A stretch of 33,363 nt of DNA from Gemmatimonas sp. (GCA_025361705.1 JANYJW010000015.1:1-33363), one strand, 5' to 3'; counted from the first letter of the stretch, positions 25,929-33,227 are shown. Program-made: numbers and translations. Notes: generated from the sequence alone by a model not told the origin.

Positions 25929-26885
25929 ATGCACGGTCCACGGCACATTCCCCTCGGATACGGCGGCGAGTTCGACGCCATCTCGGCGGCGCTCCATCGC
26001 TGGGGACCGCTCGCGGCCGGCGTCGGGGATGATTGCGCTGTCGTCGAGGTGCCGCCGGGTGCACGCCTCGTGCTCAGCGTGGACAACGCCGTGGAGAACG
26101 TGCACTTCCGGCGCCCGTGGCTGACGCCGGAGGAAATTGGGTATCGCTCCACCATGGCCGCGATCAGCGATCTGGCGGCCATGGCGGCGCAGCCCATCGG
26201 CGTGGCGGTGGCGCTCACCCTGCCCGAGCGCTGGCGCGGCGACTTCCTGCAACTGTGCGACGGCATCGGCGATGCGGCTCGCGCCTCGGGGTCGCGCATT
26301 CTGGGCGGCGATTTGTCGCGCGGATCGGAACTCGCGCTCGGCGTCACTGCCATCGGTCATGTGACCTCGCCGATGTCACGGCGCGGTGCGCGACCCGGCG
26401 ATGCCGTGTGGGTGACAGGCCGGCTTGGCGGCCCGCTGCTCGCCGTGCGCGCCTGGGAGCGCGGGGGCACGCCGGCCGACGATATTCGCACGCGATTCGC
26501 GCGACCGGTGGCGCGGGTCGAAGAAGCACGCTGGCTTGTTGCGCACGGTGCCACGGCCGGCATGGACGTGAGCGACGGCGTGGCGTCCGAAGCCGGCCAC
26601 CTGGCCGCGGCCGGCAGCGTGCGCATTGTCCTCGATCTCGACCGGCTGCCCGCGTGGGCACCCGCGACGTTCGACGACGCGGCGCGCAGTGGCGAAGAGT
26701 ACGAGTTGCTGGTGACGGCCCCTGCCGACCTTGACGCCGCGGCGTTTGCATCGCGGTTCGGAATCGCGCTGACGCGCATCGGCGTGGTGGAGGCGCCTGT
26801 CCCCGGCGCGGCCCCGGTGGAAGCACGCATCGCCGGCGTACGCACGGACACGCCGCGCGGCCACGATCACTTTCCGCGCGCATGA
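25929..26885 (+). CDS. thiL: Thiamine-monophosphate kinase
   Basis: ATP-dependent phosphorylation of TMP to TPP, the last step of thiamine cofactor synthesis. It is 318 aa, typical. PurM/AIRS-fold motifs appear in order: GEFDAISAL-like N-terminus, GVGDDCAVVEVP (Mg/ATP site), SVDNAVENVHF, STMAAISDLAAMAAQP, RILGGDLSRG, GMDVSDGVASEAGHLA and SGEEYELLVTA. ATG 25929 gives MHGPRHIPLGYGGEFD, a normal N-terminus. No TPP riboswitch is seen because it lies within the nnr transcription unit. Its stop overlaps the acyltransferase ATG (ATGA). Confidence 0.93.
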   Translation: MHGPRHIPLGYGGEFDAISAALHRWGPLAAGVGDDCAVVEVPPGARLVLSVDNAVENVHFRRPWLTPEEIGYRSTMAAISDLAAMAAQPIGVAVALTLPERWRGDFLQLCDGIGDAARASGSRILGGDLSRGSELALGVTAIGHVTSPMSRRGARPGDAVWVTGRLGGPLLAVRAWERGGTPADDIRTRFARPVARVEEARWLVAHGATAGMDVSDGVASEAGHLAAAGSVRIVLDLDRLPAWAPATFDDAARSGEEYELLVTAPADLDAAAFASRFGIALTRIGVVEAPVPGAAPVEARIAGVRTDTPRGHDHFPRA

Positions 26886-27619
26886 TCGTCATCCTGCGCA
26901 CCGTGCTCGTCTTCGTCGTGCTGATCTTCGCGACTCCGATCATTGCGTCCCTGGTGATCATTGCCGGCATCCTCGGCTTCACCGACCGTCCGGGCTCCGT
27001 GTTCGACTGGGCGCCGCGCGTCTGGTCGCGCCTCGTTCTGGGCGCCGCCGGCGCACGCGTCGTGATTCACGGTGACGAACACCGGCGCGGCGCGCAGCAT
27101 ATTTTTGTCGGCAACCACGTCAGCTGGTTCGACGTCTTCGCCATGGCGGGCCACCTGCGCTGGTTCAAGTTCGTGGCCAAGGCCGAGCTCTTTCGCATCC
27201 CGCTGTTCGGCGGTGCCATGCGCCATGCCGGGATGATTGCCATCGAGCGCAGCAACCAGGCGGCAGCCCGCACGTCGATCCAGCGCGCGGGGGAGGCCAT
27301 TCGTGACGGCGCGAGCGTGATCCTCTTTCCCGAAGGGACGCGGGGGAACTCCTACACCGTGCGCGCTTTCAAGAAGGGGGCATTCGTGCTGGCCGTCGAG
27401 ACACGCGCGCCCATCGTGCCCGTGGCCATCCACGGCACGATTCACGTGCAGGCCAAGGGGTCGTTCGTGATGCGCCCGGGCGTGATTCATCTGCATTTCC
27501 TTTCGCCCATAACCACCGACGGCTTCAGCTACGACGACCGCGATGCGCTGGCGCGGCAGGCCAGGACACAGATCGCGGAGTGTCTTGAGCGAGAGTACGG
27601 AGTGCCGCGCGGCGCGTAA
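26882..27619 (+). CDS. plsC: 1-acyl-sn-glycerol-3-phosphate acyltransferase (PlsC/LPLAT family)
   Basis: Acylates lysophosphatidic acid to phosphatidic acid at the membrane. It is 245 aa. The N-terminus is a hydrophobic helix (residues 3-32). The catalytic HX4D is H79/D84 in GNHVSWFDVF, and the substrate motif is FPEGTRG around 149-155. KAELFRIPLFG and APIVPVAIHGT give the remaining family blocks. ATG 26882 overlaps the thiL stop (ATGA). It is the last gene of the plus-strand unit, followed by a GC hairpin. Related LPLAT activities such as ornithine-lipid acylation cannot be excluded. Confidence 0.9.
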   Translation: MIVILRTVLVFVVLIFATPIIASLVIIAGILGFTDRPGSVFDWAPRVWSRLVLGAAGARVVIHGDEHRRGAQHIFVGNHVSWFDVFAMAGHLRWFKFVAKAELFRIPLFGGAMRHAGMIAIERSNQAAARTSIQRAGEAIRDGASVILFPEGTRGNSYTVRAFKKGAFVLAVETRAPIVPVAIHGTIHVQAKGSFVMRPGVIHLHFLSPITTDGFSYDDRDALARQARTQIAECLEREYGVPRGA

Positions 27620-27623
27620 GGGC

Positions 27624-27642
27624 AGCGCCCCCGTGGGGCGCT
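27624..27642 (+). terminator. GC-rich hairpin after plsC
   Basis: Perfect 8-bp stem AGCGCCCC / GGGGCGCT with a 3-nt loop, starting 5 bp after the plsC stop. It is followed by TTGCG, not a T-run, so it may be a weak terminator or an RNA end-protecting hairpin. The remaining gap to 27814 shows nothing definite. Confidence 0.45.
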
Positions 27643-27771
27643 TGCGTGGAGCGATCGCGTGGCGCGTTGCTTATGCAGCGCCGATGAGCGCGCGGCAGGC
27701 CCCTCACGCGCCTGTAGAGGCTTCCCGGAGGGCGCAATCCGTGGAAATCACGTACGTTTCACGGGCGGTAG

Positions 27772-29148
<1,377 letters not shown>

Positions 29149-29161
29149 CCTTCGGTTCGTT

Positions 29162-29217
29162 GGCCACGGACCACTGATCACGGACCACGGATCAGTGGTC
29201 CGTATTGCGTGGTCCGC
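29162..29217. repeat. 7-bp repeat block with perfect hairpin downstream of eno (block F)
   Basis: Eight heptads including GACCACT, GATCACG, GACCACG and GGTCCGT. Within them, 29166-29179 and 29190-29203 form a perfect 14-bp inverted repeat with a 10-nt loop that itself copies a repeat unit. No T-run follows, so it is not a typical terminator. Looser pyrimidine/G heptads continue to about 29266, up to the FtsB-type start. Confidence 0.8.
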
Positions 29218-29283
29218 GTCCAGCCTTCTTGCGTGGCACTTCGAGGCGTTCGTGCCTTTGTGGTGAGGCCGTTCGTCTGTTGG

Positions 29284-29604
29284 ATGCCCATGCCACCCAA
29301 GAAGCCCAAGGCCAGGAAGCCACCCGTCGTCCTTGCCGTCATTGCCGCCGTCGCCCTCGGTGTCGGCTACTTTGCCGTGCAGGGCGGGGAATACGGCACC
29401 ACCGACCTGCTGCGTCAGCGCGGTCGGCTTGCGGTGCTGCAGCACGAGGTGGACTCGCTGCAGCGGCAGGTTGACAGCCTGAGCCGCTGGAAGCGCGCCA
29501 TCGAGACGGACCCGCTGGTGCAGGAGCGACTGGCCCGCGAGGAGTTCGGCATGATCAAGGGCGACAAGGAGATGCTGTACCGCTTTGCCGAGGACCGACG
29601 GTAG
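29284..29604 (+). CDS. FtsB/DivIC-type septum formation initiator
   Basis: 106 aa. A basic N-terminus (MPMPPKKPKARK) precedes one transmembrane helix (VVLAVIAAVALGVGYFAV) and then a coiled coil (LAVLQHEVDSLQRQVDSLSRWK). It ends with the FtsB/DivIC-like tail DPLVQERLAREEFGMIKGDKEML. The family links FtsL and FtsQ in the divisome. ATG 29284 or ATG 29290 are both possible; upstream residues to 29209 are translated repeat and are excluded. Position after eno matches the common eno-ftsB order. The family call is good, and exact orthology to FtsB or DivIC is not resolved. Confidence 0.82.
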   Translation: MPMPPKKPKARKPPVVLAVIAAVALGVGYFAVQGGEYGTTDLLRQRGRLAVLQHEVDSLQRQVDSLSRWKRAIETDPLVQERLAREEFGMIKGDKEMLYRFAEDRR

Positions 29605-29613
29605 GCAGCCGGG

Positions 29614-29636
29614 TCGTTCCGCTCGGAACGGAACGA
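29614..29636 (+). terminator. Hairpin after the FtsB-type gene
   Basis: Perfect 8-bp stem TCGTTCCG / CGGAACGA with a 7-nt loop, 10 bp after the stop codon. No T-run follows. A competing inner pairing (TTCCG with CGGAA) exists. Possible weak terminator between the protein gene and the tRNA promoter. Confidence 0.4.
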
Positions 29637-29685
29637 TGCCAGCGGTCAGCCGTGCGCCGTGCACCGGGATTTCGCCATACTCGCC

Positions 29686-29714
29686 TTGCCTCCCCCCGGC
29701 GCACCGCTTACTAT
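29686..29714 (+). promoter_or_regulatory. Promoter of the initiator tRNA
   Basis: TTGCCT at 29686-29691 and TACTAT at 29709-29714 are separated by exactly 17 bp. The predicted start, about 29721, is 5 bp before the tRNA. This is a good sigma70-type match. Confidence 0.6.
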
Positions 29715-29725
29715 TCGTCCATCGA

Positions 29726-29799
<74 letters not shown>

Positions 29800-29808
29800 T
29801 CAATGCAG

Positions 29809-29842
29809 ACGGCCGGTCCCTTGGGACCGGCCGTTCTGTTTT
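29809..29842 (+). terminator. Rho-independent terminator of tRNA-fMet
   Basis: 12-bp perfect stem (29809-29820 with 29823-29834), GC-rich, closing on a tight CCTTGG-type loop. It is followed by TCTGTTTT. It is the strongest intrinsic terminator in the window. Confidence 0.9.
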
Positions 29843-29849
29843 GGGTGCA

Positions 29850-29891
29850 CCATCTGCCATCGGCAGCCTTCGCTTCGGCATCCGCCATCTC
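29850..29891. repeat. 7-bp repeat tract between the tRNA terminator and the minus-strand membrane genes (block G)
   Basis: Six heptads: CCATCTG, CCATCGG, CAGCCTT, CGCTTCG, GCATCCG and CCATCTC types. CCATCTG and CAGCCTT are identical to units of block A, 23 kb away, so the unit vocabulary is shared. Confidence 0.6.
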
Positions 29892-29920
29892 GCGGCGGGG
29901 TGCCGCGCGCGCCGCCGCGC

Positions 29921-30496
29921 CTACCGCCCAGCCGCCGACGCAATCAGCGCCGTAAACCGGTTGCCGCTCACAATGAACGCCATGCCATCGGGTGCGCGCT
30001 GGGCCATGGTCTGGGCCAGGCGCGGGTCATCGCCGAAGACGCTGATGCCCACCACGCGGGCGCCCGTGGTGGTGTCGGCCGCATACTCCCACGCCAGGCG
30101 ATACCGCTCGCGCCCGAACGACACGTCACCCGGGAGGAACGGCAACATGCCCGTGGGCGCCTCGCCTGGACGCCCCGGCGCCGGCCACACCTGCTGCGCC
30201 GACTGGTAATACAGCAACGCAGCGGTGCGCACGGCGTCAACGTCGCGGAGCGCCGTCGATGCATCACTCCAGCGGCGCCACCCCTCGGGCCGCGGCGCGA
30301 CGAGCCGAATGCCAATGAGCGCGACGGCCAGCCACGTCACTTGCCGAATGCGCCCTGCATGTCGTTCGAACCACGAGGGAGGCGTCGTGCGCGCGGGGCG
30401 CAGGCGCTCGGGGTCGCTCGTCCTTTGCTCCGCAGGCTGTGCGCCCCGTCCCTCGGGTGGGCGTGGTGTGCCCGGCACCGCACGAGGCCCTGTCAT
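29921..30496 (-). CDS. Single-pass membrane protein, hypothetical (pilin-like domain possible)
   Basis: 191 aa. A Pro/Arg-rich cytoplasmic N-terminus leads into one transmembrane segment (VTWLAVALIGIRLVA) at about residues 53-67. A globular domain of about 120 residues follows with VRTAALLYYQSAQQVWPAP, LPFLPGDVSFG and YRLAWEYAADTTTGARVVGISVFGDD. The helix followed by a short beta-rich domain resembles pseudopilin architecture, but there is no prepilin peptidase site. ATG 30496 overlaps the stop of the preceding gene (ATGA). The two genes look related in layout and are probably co-translated. No family is recognised. Confidence 0.6.
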   Translation of the reverse strand: MTGPRAVPGTPRPPEGRGAQPAEQRTSDPERLRPARTTPPSWFERHAGRIRQVTWLAVALIGIRLVAPRPEGWRRWSDASTALRDVDAVRTAALLYYQSAQQVWPAPGRPGEAPTGMLPFLPGDVSFGRERYRLAWEYAADTTTGARVVGISVFGDDPRLAQTMAQRAPDGMAFIVSGNRFTALIASAAGR

Positions 30497-31017
30497 CGCG
30501 CGCCCGCGCGGCCGCTCAGCAGGCCGCCAAGTGGCTGCGTGCTCTCGTAGGTCAGCGACGCAATACCGTCCGAGGCAGAGAGCGTAAAGTGCTCAGGGTC
30601 GGTAACGACGTAGCGCACGTTGCGCGCATCGCCGCCCGCCTCGGCCAGCGTGGCGGGCAGCTGCCCCTCGGCGTCTCGATACGCTGTCACGCGTGCTGCC
30701 TCCATGGCCAGCACCACGCGGAGTCCCTGCGCGCGCTGTTCTGGCGATCGCCAAAGATCGGAGGACTGCGGCAGCCAAGCCGGCGGCGCAGCAAACATCC
30801 AGAGCGCGATGCCCACGGCCAGCCCGGCATTCAGGGCGCGCAGCAGGGGCCCGCGGTCGATCTTCGGTCGCGTCGCAGCGGGCGTGTCCTGCTCGGTGGT
30901 GATGGACCGGGCGATCTGGTACGCCTTCTGGAGGGCCTGCTTGCGCAGGTCCGCTTCATTGGGCGGTACATAGTTCTCGTCCGGGAAAGGACGCTTGAAC
31001 GGATCGTCGGGACTCAT
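30493..31017 (-). CDS. Single-pass membrane protein, hypothetical, partner of the downstream gene
   Basis: 174 aa, starting MSPDDPFKRPFPDENYVPPN, an acidic/proline N-terminus. After a helix (LRKQALQKAYQIARSI) comes one transmembrane segment (LLRALNAGLAVGIALWMFAA) at about 79-98. The external domain has LRVVLAMEAARVTAYRDAEGQLP, RYVVTDPEHFTL and SLTYEST, a helix-then-strands pattern shared with its neighbour (ALLYYQ..WP, then YRLAWEY). That suggests duplication or a heteromeric pair. The two genes sit alone between two CAT tRNA genes, reading against them. Function unknown; secretion or pilin-like assembly is a guess. Confidence 0.6.
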   Translation of the reverse strand: MSPDDPFKRPFPDENYVPPNEADLRKQALQKAYQIARSITTEQDTPAATRPKIDRGPLLRALNAGLAVGIALWMFAAPPAWLPQSSDLWRSPEQRAQGLRVVLAMEAARVTAYRDAEGQLPATLAEAGGDARNVRYVVTDPEHFTLSASDGIASLTYESTQPLGGLLSGRAGAR

Positions 31018-31108
31018 CGACTAATGACGACTGGCTGGGGGTTGCCGTTGCGGCACGGGGGGATCCTGGTGGCGCCGCACGCGGTCTTTCAACGTAAGGG
31101 GTGGGGCT

Positions 31109-31136
31109 TTGAGCCGATGCGGTGCTCACGTATATT
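31109..31136 (+). promoter_or_regulatory. Promoter of the second CAT tRNA
   Basis: TTGAGC at 31109-31114 and TATATT at 31131-31136 with a 16-bp spacer. The predicted start, about 31143, is 6 bp before the tRNA. Reasonable sigma70-type match. Confidence 0.5.
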
Positions 31137-31148
31137 AAGAGGTTCTGT

Positions 31149-31222
31149 GGCTGGGTAGCTCAGCTGGTGAGAGCGCACGACTCATAATCGTGAGGTCGAG
31201 GGTTCGATCCCCTCCCCAGCTA
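31149..31222 (+). tRNA. tRNA-Met (CAT), elongator type
   Basis: 74-nt cloverleaf, no encoded CCA. Acceptor GGCTGGG pairs with CCCAGCT (G-U at 1-72), so it is not an initiator. The anticodon loop is CTCATAA on a CACGA/TCGTG stem, and the T arm is GAGGGTTCGATCCCCTC. The body resembles elongator tRNA-Met; a lysidine-modified tRNA-Ile2 with the same CAT anticodon is not fully excluded. Its 3' half is the integration target of the downstream element and is duplicated at 33168-33216. Confidence 0.93.
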
Positions 31223-31224
31223 TT
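31176..31224 (+). repeat. Attachment-site repeat, left copy (within tRNA-Met)
   Basis: 49 bp from the anticodon stem to two bases past the discriminator. Identical to 33168-33216 except A31186 versus C33178 in the anticodon loop. Confidence 0.88.
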
Positions 31225-31234
31225 GTGTAAGTAG

Positions 31235-31267
31235 CAGCCCCGGTGGCGATTATCGCCAGCGGGGCTG
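31235..31267 (+). terminator. Hairpin downstream of tRNA-Met (element copy)
   Basis: CAGCCCC (31235-31241) pairs with GGGGCTG (31261-31267), and an inner TGGCGA/TCGCCA stem closes a 3-nt loop. It is followed by TTGCGTTT. It is a likely tRNA terminator and has a close structural counterpart at 33228-33256 after the right repeat. Confidence 0.65.
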
Positions 31268-31282
31268 TTGCGTTTCGGTGAA

Positions 31283-31306
31283 GTACCGCAGTTGGTACCG
31301 CAGTTA
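31283..31306. repeat. Paired GTACCGCAGTT repeats, left end
   Basis: Two tandem 12-bp copies, GTACCGCAGTTG and GTACCGCAGTTA. The second contains the integrase-remnant stop codon. They resemble arm-type integrase-binding sites near an attachment core. The same pair is at 33042-33064 in the same orientation. Confidence 0.7.
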
Positions 31307-31438
31307 GATCCTGTTCAGCCACTGCTTCATGCCCTCGCGCTGCTGATCGATCGTCGGACGCTGATAGTCCTTCACCGCCACGTGCGGGTTCTTCCACCCG
31401 CCGAGCGCGGCGACGATCGCGCCGGGTGCCAGGGCGAG
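31304..31438 (-). pseudogene. Tyrosine recombinase/integrase, C-terminal remnant
   Basis: About 44 codons, LALAPGAIVAALGGWKN then PHVAVKDYQRPTIDQQ and a short tail ending WLNRI. The GGWK block plus a downstream Tyr (VKDYQRP) matches the end of phage-type integrases, where this Tyr is the nucleophile. Nothing upstream (toward 31606) resembles the Arg, His-x-x-Arg or N-terminal domains, so roughly 90 percent of the gene is missing. It reads toward the tRNA, the usual layout for tRNA-targeting elements. The frame runs open to 31606 but that part is junction sequence and the divergent promoter. Confidence 0.65.
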
Positions 31439-31511
31439 ATCGGTCTCCTGGACAGTTAGGGTTGGCAACAGCAGCAGGGGACTGCGGGGTACCTTTAGCT
31501 CGCGCAATATC

Positions 31512-31527
31512 ATCGTTCGTGAACGAT
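31512..31527. promoter_or_regulatory. Palindromic operator 1 of the HTH/nucleotidyltransferase operon
   Basis: ATCGTTC-GT-GAACGAT, a perfect 7-bp inverted repeat with a 2-bp centre, lying 10 bp upstream of the -35 box. Its core, CGTTCGTGAACG, is the exact reverse complement of the core of operator 2. Confidence 0.75.
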
Positions 31528-31536
31528 CATTTAGGC

Positions 31537-31566
31537 TTGACAAATCATTTATTGACAATGTATTAT
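31537..31566 (+). promoter_or_regulatory. Near-consensus sigma70 promoter of the HTH/nucleotidyltransferase operon
   Basis: TTGACA (31537-31542), 18-bp spacer, TATTAT (31561-31566). A second TTGACA at 31552-31557 has no good -10. The tract is AT-rich, unlike the host. The predicted start, about 31573, is directly beside operator 2. Confidence 0.8.
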
Positions 31567-31579
31567 CAAAAATCGTTCT

Positions 31580-31593
31580 GCGTTCACGAACGC
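31580..31593. promoter_or_regulatory. Palindromic operator 2 of the HTH/nucleotidyltransferase operon
   Basis: GCGTTC-AC-GAACGC, perfect inverted repeat, 14 bp after the -10 box and 13 bp before the ATG. It shares the CGTTCNNGAACG core with operator 1. Confidence 0.75.
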
Positions 31594-31606
31594 ACAAGAG
31601 GACCAT

Positions 31607-32134
31607 ATGCAGTCAAGCCTTCGCCCGTCCGATATCGCGGTCCTGCTCTATATCTGCGTTCACCCCGGTGAGGCGTACGGGCAGATGGCGTCCATCCTTG
31701 GTATCAGCAAGAGTACGGCCCATGGCGCAGTCGCACGGCTGCAGCGAAGCGGCCTTGTCCACGCGGATGACGACAAACGATTGGAAGTCTCGCCGAGGGC
31801 CACGGTCGAACTGCTGCTAATGGGAGTGCCGTACGTGTTTCCGGCCGTCACGGTCCCCAAGGCGCGCGGAATCCCAACGGGTTTGGCGGCCGCGGGGCCA
31901 AGCGACGCCGAACTCGTGGATGCCACGGTCATGGTGTGGCCGTCTCGTCTGGGGACGACGATCGGCGTGGGGGTGCCCCCGTTGATCGCCACCGCGCCGG
32001 ACATTGCGTTGCGCGACCCGGCGGTCTATCGCCTGCTGGCGCTCGTGGACGCTGTGCGCGCCGGCGACGTTCGCGAGCGGGAGACGGCCGCGACTGCCCT
32101 CCGCAACGCCGTCATCGGCGTACTGCGCGCATGA
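31607..32134 (+). CDS. Winged-HTH protein, likely antitoxin/autoregulator of an AbiE-like pair
   Basis: 175 aa. Residues 5-55 form a winged helix-turn-helix: LRPSDIAVLLYICVHPGEAYG, QMASILGISKSTAHGAVARL, then QRSGLVHADDD as the wing. The C-terminal part has VELLLMGVPYVFPA, TGLAAAGPSDAELVDATVMVWP and a final helical block, ALRDPAVYRLLALVDAVRAGDVRERE. I recall this architecture (HTH plus VFPA and WP motifs plus the RDPA..LLALVDA helix) in small proteins encoded directly before nucleotidyltransferases. A strong Shine-Dalgarno (AAGAGGA) lies 5 bp before ATG 31607. The stop overlaps the next ATG (ATGA). A role as DNA-binding antitoxin acting on the flanking palindromes is inferred. Confidence 0.82.
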   Translation: MQSSLRPSDIAVLLYICVHPGEAYGQMASILGISKSTAHGAVARLQRSGLVHADDDKRLEVSPRATVELLLMGVPYVFPAVTVPKARGIPTGLAAAGPSDAELVDATVMVWPSRLGTTIGVGVPPLIATAPDIALRDPAVYRLLALVDAVRAGDVRERETAATALRNAVIGVLRA

Positions 32135-32859
32135 CGATGACCGTGCGCGCGGCCGCCGAGGCGCGGATACTGCGGGTCGCGCAGGCGCTGCCGCCGAGCA
32201 TCGCCCCCGCCGACCTGGTCTTCATGGGCGGAACGGTGCTGCCACTGCTCGTGACGGTCGAGCATCGCTTCGAGAGTCCGCGGCCAACGACGGACGTGGA
32301 TGGCGTGATGGCCTCCGCGTCGTACTCGATGATGGGCACCATCGAGCAGGCGTTGCGCAGCGCCGGCTTCACGCACGTGGTCGCCGATCCGGCGGAACAG
32401 AAGTCGATTCCGATAAGCCGGTGGAAGACGCCGAACGCCGAACTATTCGACCTGACGTTCTGCGGGAATCACTTCGGCGCCACTGGTTCCGCGGTCGACA
32501 TGCTGGCTATCGACACTGCCGTACCCATGGCCGGGCACCCGGCGCTGCGCCATCTGAGCCATGTCGGGTTCTTCGTGACCAAGGCTCAGGCGTTTCGAGA
32601 CCGCCACCACCGCACCGGCAAGGACCTCGCCGATCTGGGCGTCCTCCTCACGTGCCACACCACGCTGGAGCATGATGTCGCGGGTCACGCCGCGAACGTG
32701 CAGGAGGTGGTGCGCGAACAAGCGGCGGCGCTCTTGGCGTTCCCGGAATTTGCCGACCGCCTGCGGGGGACGTTTCCCGGTCGTCGGCCTATTCAGCCCG
32801 ACACGGCGCAGGGGCTCATGACGGAGGCGATGGGCATGCTGGCCGCGCTCGCGCGATAG
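32131..32859 (+). CDS. Nucleotidyltransferase, AbiEii-like toxin candidate
   Basis: 242 aa from an ATG overlapping the upstream stop. The nucleotidyltransferase signature is FMGGTVLPLLV (GG-T motif) followed by the metal-binding pair in RPTTDVDGVM (DxD). A third acidic position may be in AELFDLTFCG or SAVDMLAID. KAQAFRDRHHRTGKDLADLGVLL resembles the helical KxxA..R....KDxxDL motif found after the catalytic domain of AbiEii-type and MenA-type enzymes. No signal or membrane segment is present. Toxin action on tRNA or another RNA is a reasonable inference from the family and the antitoxin-like partner, not shown by the sequence. Confidence 0.82.
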   Translation: MTMTVRAAAEARILRVAQALPPSIAPADLVFMGGTVLPLLVTVEHRFESPRPTTDVDGVMASASYSMMGTIEQALRSAGFTHVVADPAEQKSIPISRWKTPNAELFDLTFCGNHFGATGSAVDMLAIDTAVPMAGHPALRHLSHVGFFVTKAQAFRDRHHRTGKDLADLGVLLTCHTTLEHDVAGHAANVQEVVREQAAALLAFPEFADRLRGTFPGRRPIQPDTAQGLMTEAMGMLAALAR

Positions 32860-32891
32860 ACGGCAGTCGAGTGGTCCATGTTCCCTGCATG

Positions 32892-32907
32892 CGACGGCAA
32901 ACCGTCG
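32892..32907 (+). terminator. Hairpin downstream of the nucleotidyltransferase gene
   Basis: CGACGG, CAAA loop, CCGTCG, 33 bp after the stop codon, nested within flanking GCATGC copies. Only TT follows. Possible terminator of the two-gene operon. Confidence 0.4.
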
Positions 32908-33041
32908 TTGGCCAGCATGCGGACTTAGCCTTCACCTTCCGTCTCCCCTGGAGCGCCAGCTCTTGCGGCGCGGAGCAGAGAATCAACGTCGAGCTGGCTT
33001 CCAAGGTGCATCAACTCCAACCGGGGCGTCATGCCACGGAG

Positions 33042-33064
33042 GTACCGCAGTTGTACCGCAGTTG
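33042..33064. repeat. Paired GTACCGCAGTT repeats, right end
   Basis: Two tandem copies (11-bp then 12-bp period), same orientation as 31283-31306. Consistent with arm-type integrase sites flanking the right attachment core. Confidence 0.7.
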
Positions 33065-33167
33065 GAACCAGACATGGCGTCCGGTTCGGGGTTCCAGAGA
33101 GGTCGGAACGTGCGTGATTCGTCTCTGAAGGTTAGATTTATGGGAGTAAGGGGGGGCCGGGGGCGAC

Positions 33168-33216
33168 CACGACTCATCATCGTGAGGTCGAGGGTTCGAT
33201 CCCCTCCCCAGCTATT
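33168..33216 (+). repeat. Attachment-site repeat, right copy (truncated tRNA-Met 3' half)
   Basis: 49-bp copy of the tRNA 3' half without any acceptor 5' strand or D arm, so it cannot form a tRNA. It has one change, C33178 for A31186, in the anticodon loop. Confidence 0.88.
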
Positions 33217-33227
33217 CATGAAATACG

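Larger units (their letters stand above)
32860..33167. other. Non-coding right end of the element
   Basis: 308 bp with no credible gene. It contains a hairpin (32892-32907), the right GTACCGCAGTT pair (33042-33064) and a G-rich run at about 33150-33163 just before the right attachment repeat. Short open frames on both strands lack family resemblance. Confidence 0.6.
31176..33216. mobile_element. About 2-kb integrated element in the tRNA-Met gene, carrying an HTH/nucleotidyltransferase pair
   Basis: Bounded by a 49-bp direct repeat of the tRNA 3' half (31176-31224 and 33168-33216, 48 of 49 identical). Just inside both ends lie paired GTACCGCAGTT repeats. The left end keeps the last 45 or so codons of a tyrosine integrase, pointing to the tRNA. 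The centre is a promoter with two palindromes and two intact overlapping genes. The integrase is decayed, so the element is probably fixed or mobilised only in trans. Its promoter region is far more AT-rich than the host, and it uses a clear Shine-Dalgarno sequence, unlike most host genes here. Confidence 0.85.

Noticed and set aside
29209-29283. N-terminal extension of the FtsB-type protein
   Set aside because: The extra residues derive from repeat-like spacer DNA, and the basic segment plus transmembrane helix starting at 29284 is the normal FtsB/DivIC layout.
31018-31148. selC or another small RNA near selA-type genes or between the tRNAs
   Set aside because: No TCA-anticodon tRNA with a long variable arm is visible on either strand there or beside selA.
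31182-31397. Minus-strand open frame ending in GEGIEPSTSRL
   Set aside because: Another antisense-tRNA translation artefact, across the tRNA-Met 3' half and the att region.
33168-33216. A second tRNA-Met gene
   Set aside because: Only the 3' half is present; there is no acceptor 5' strand or D arm, so it is an attachment-site remnant.
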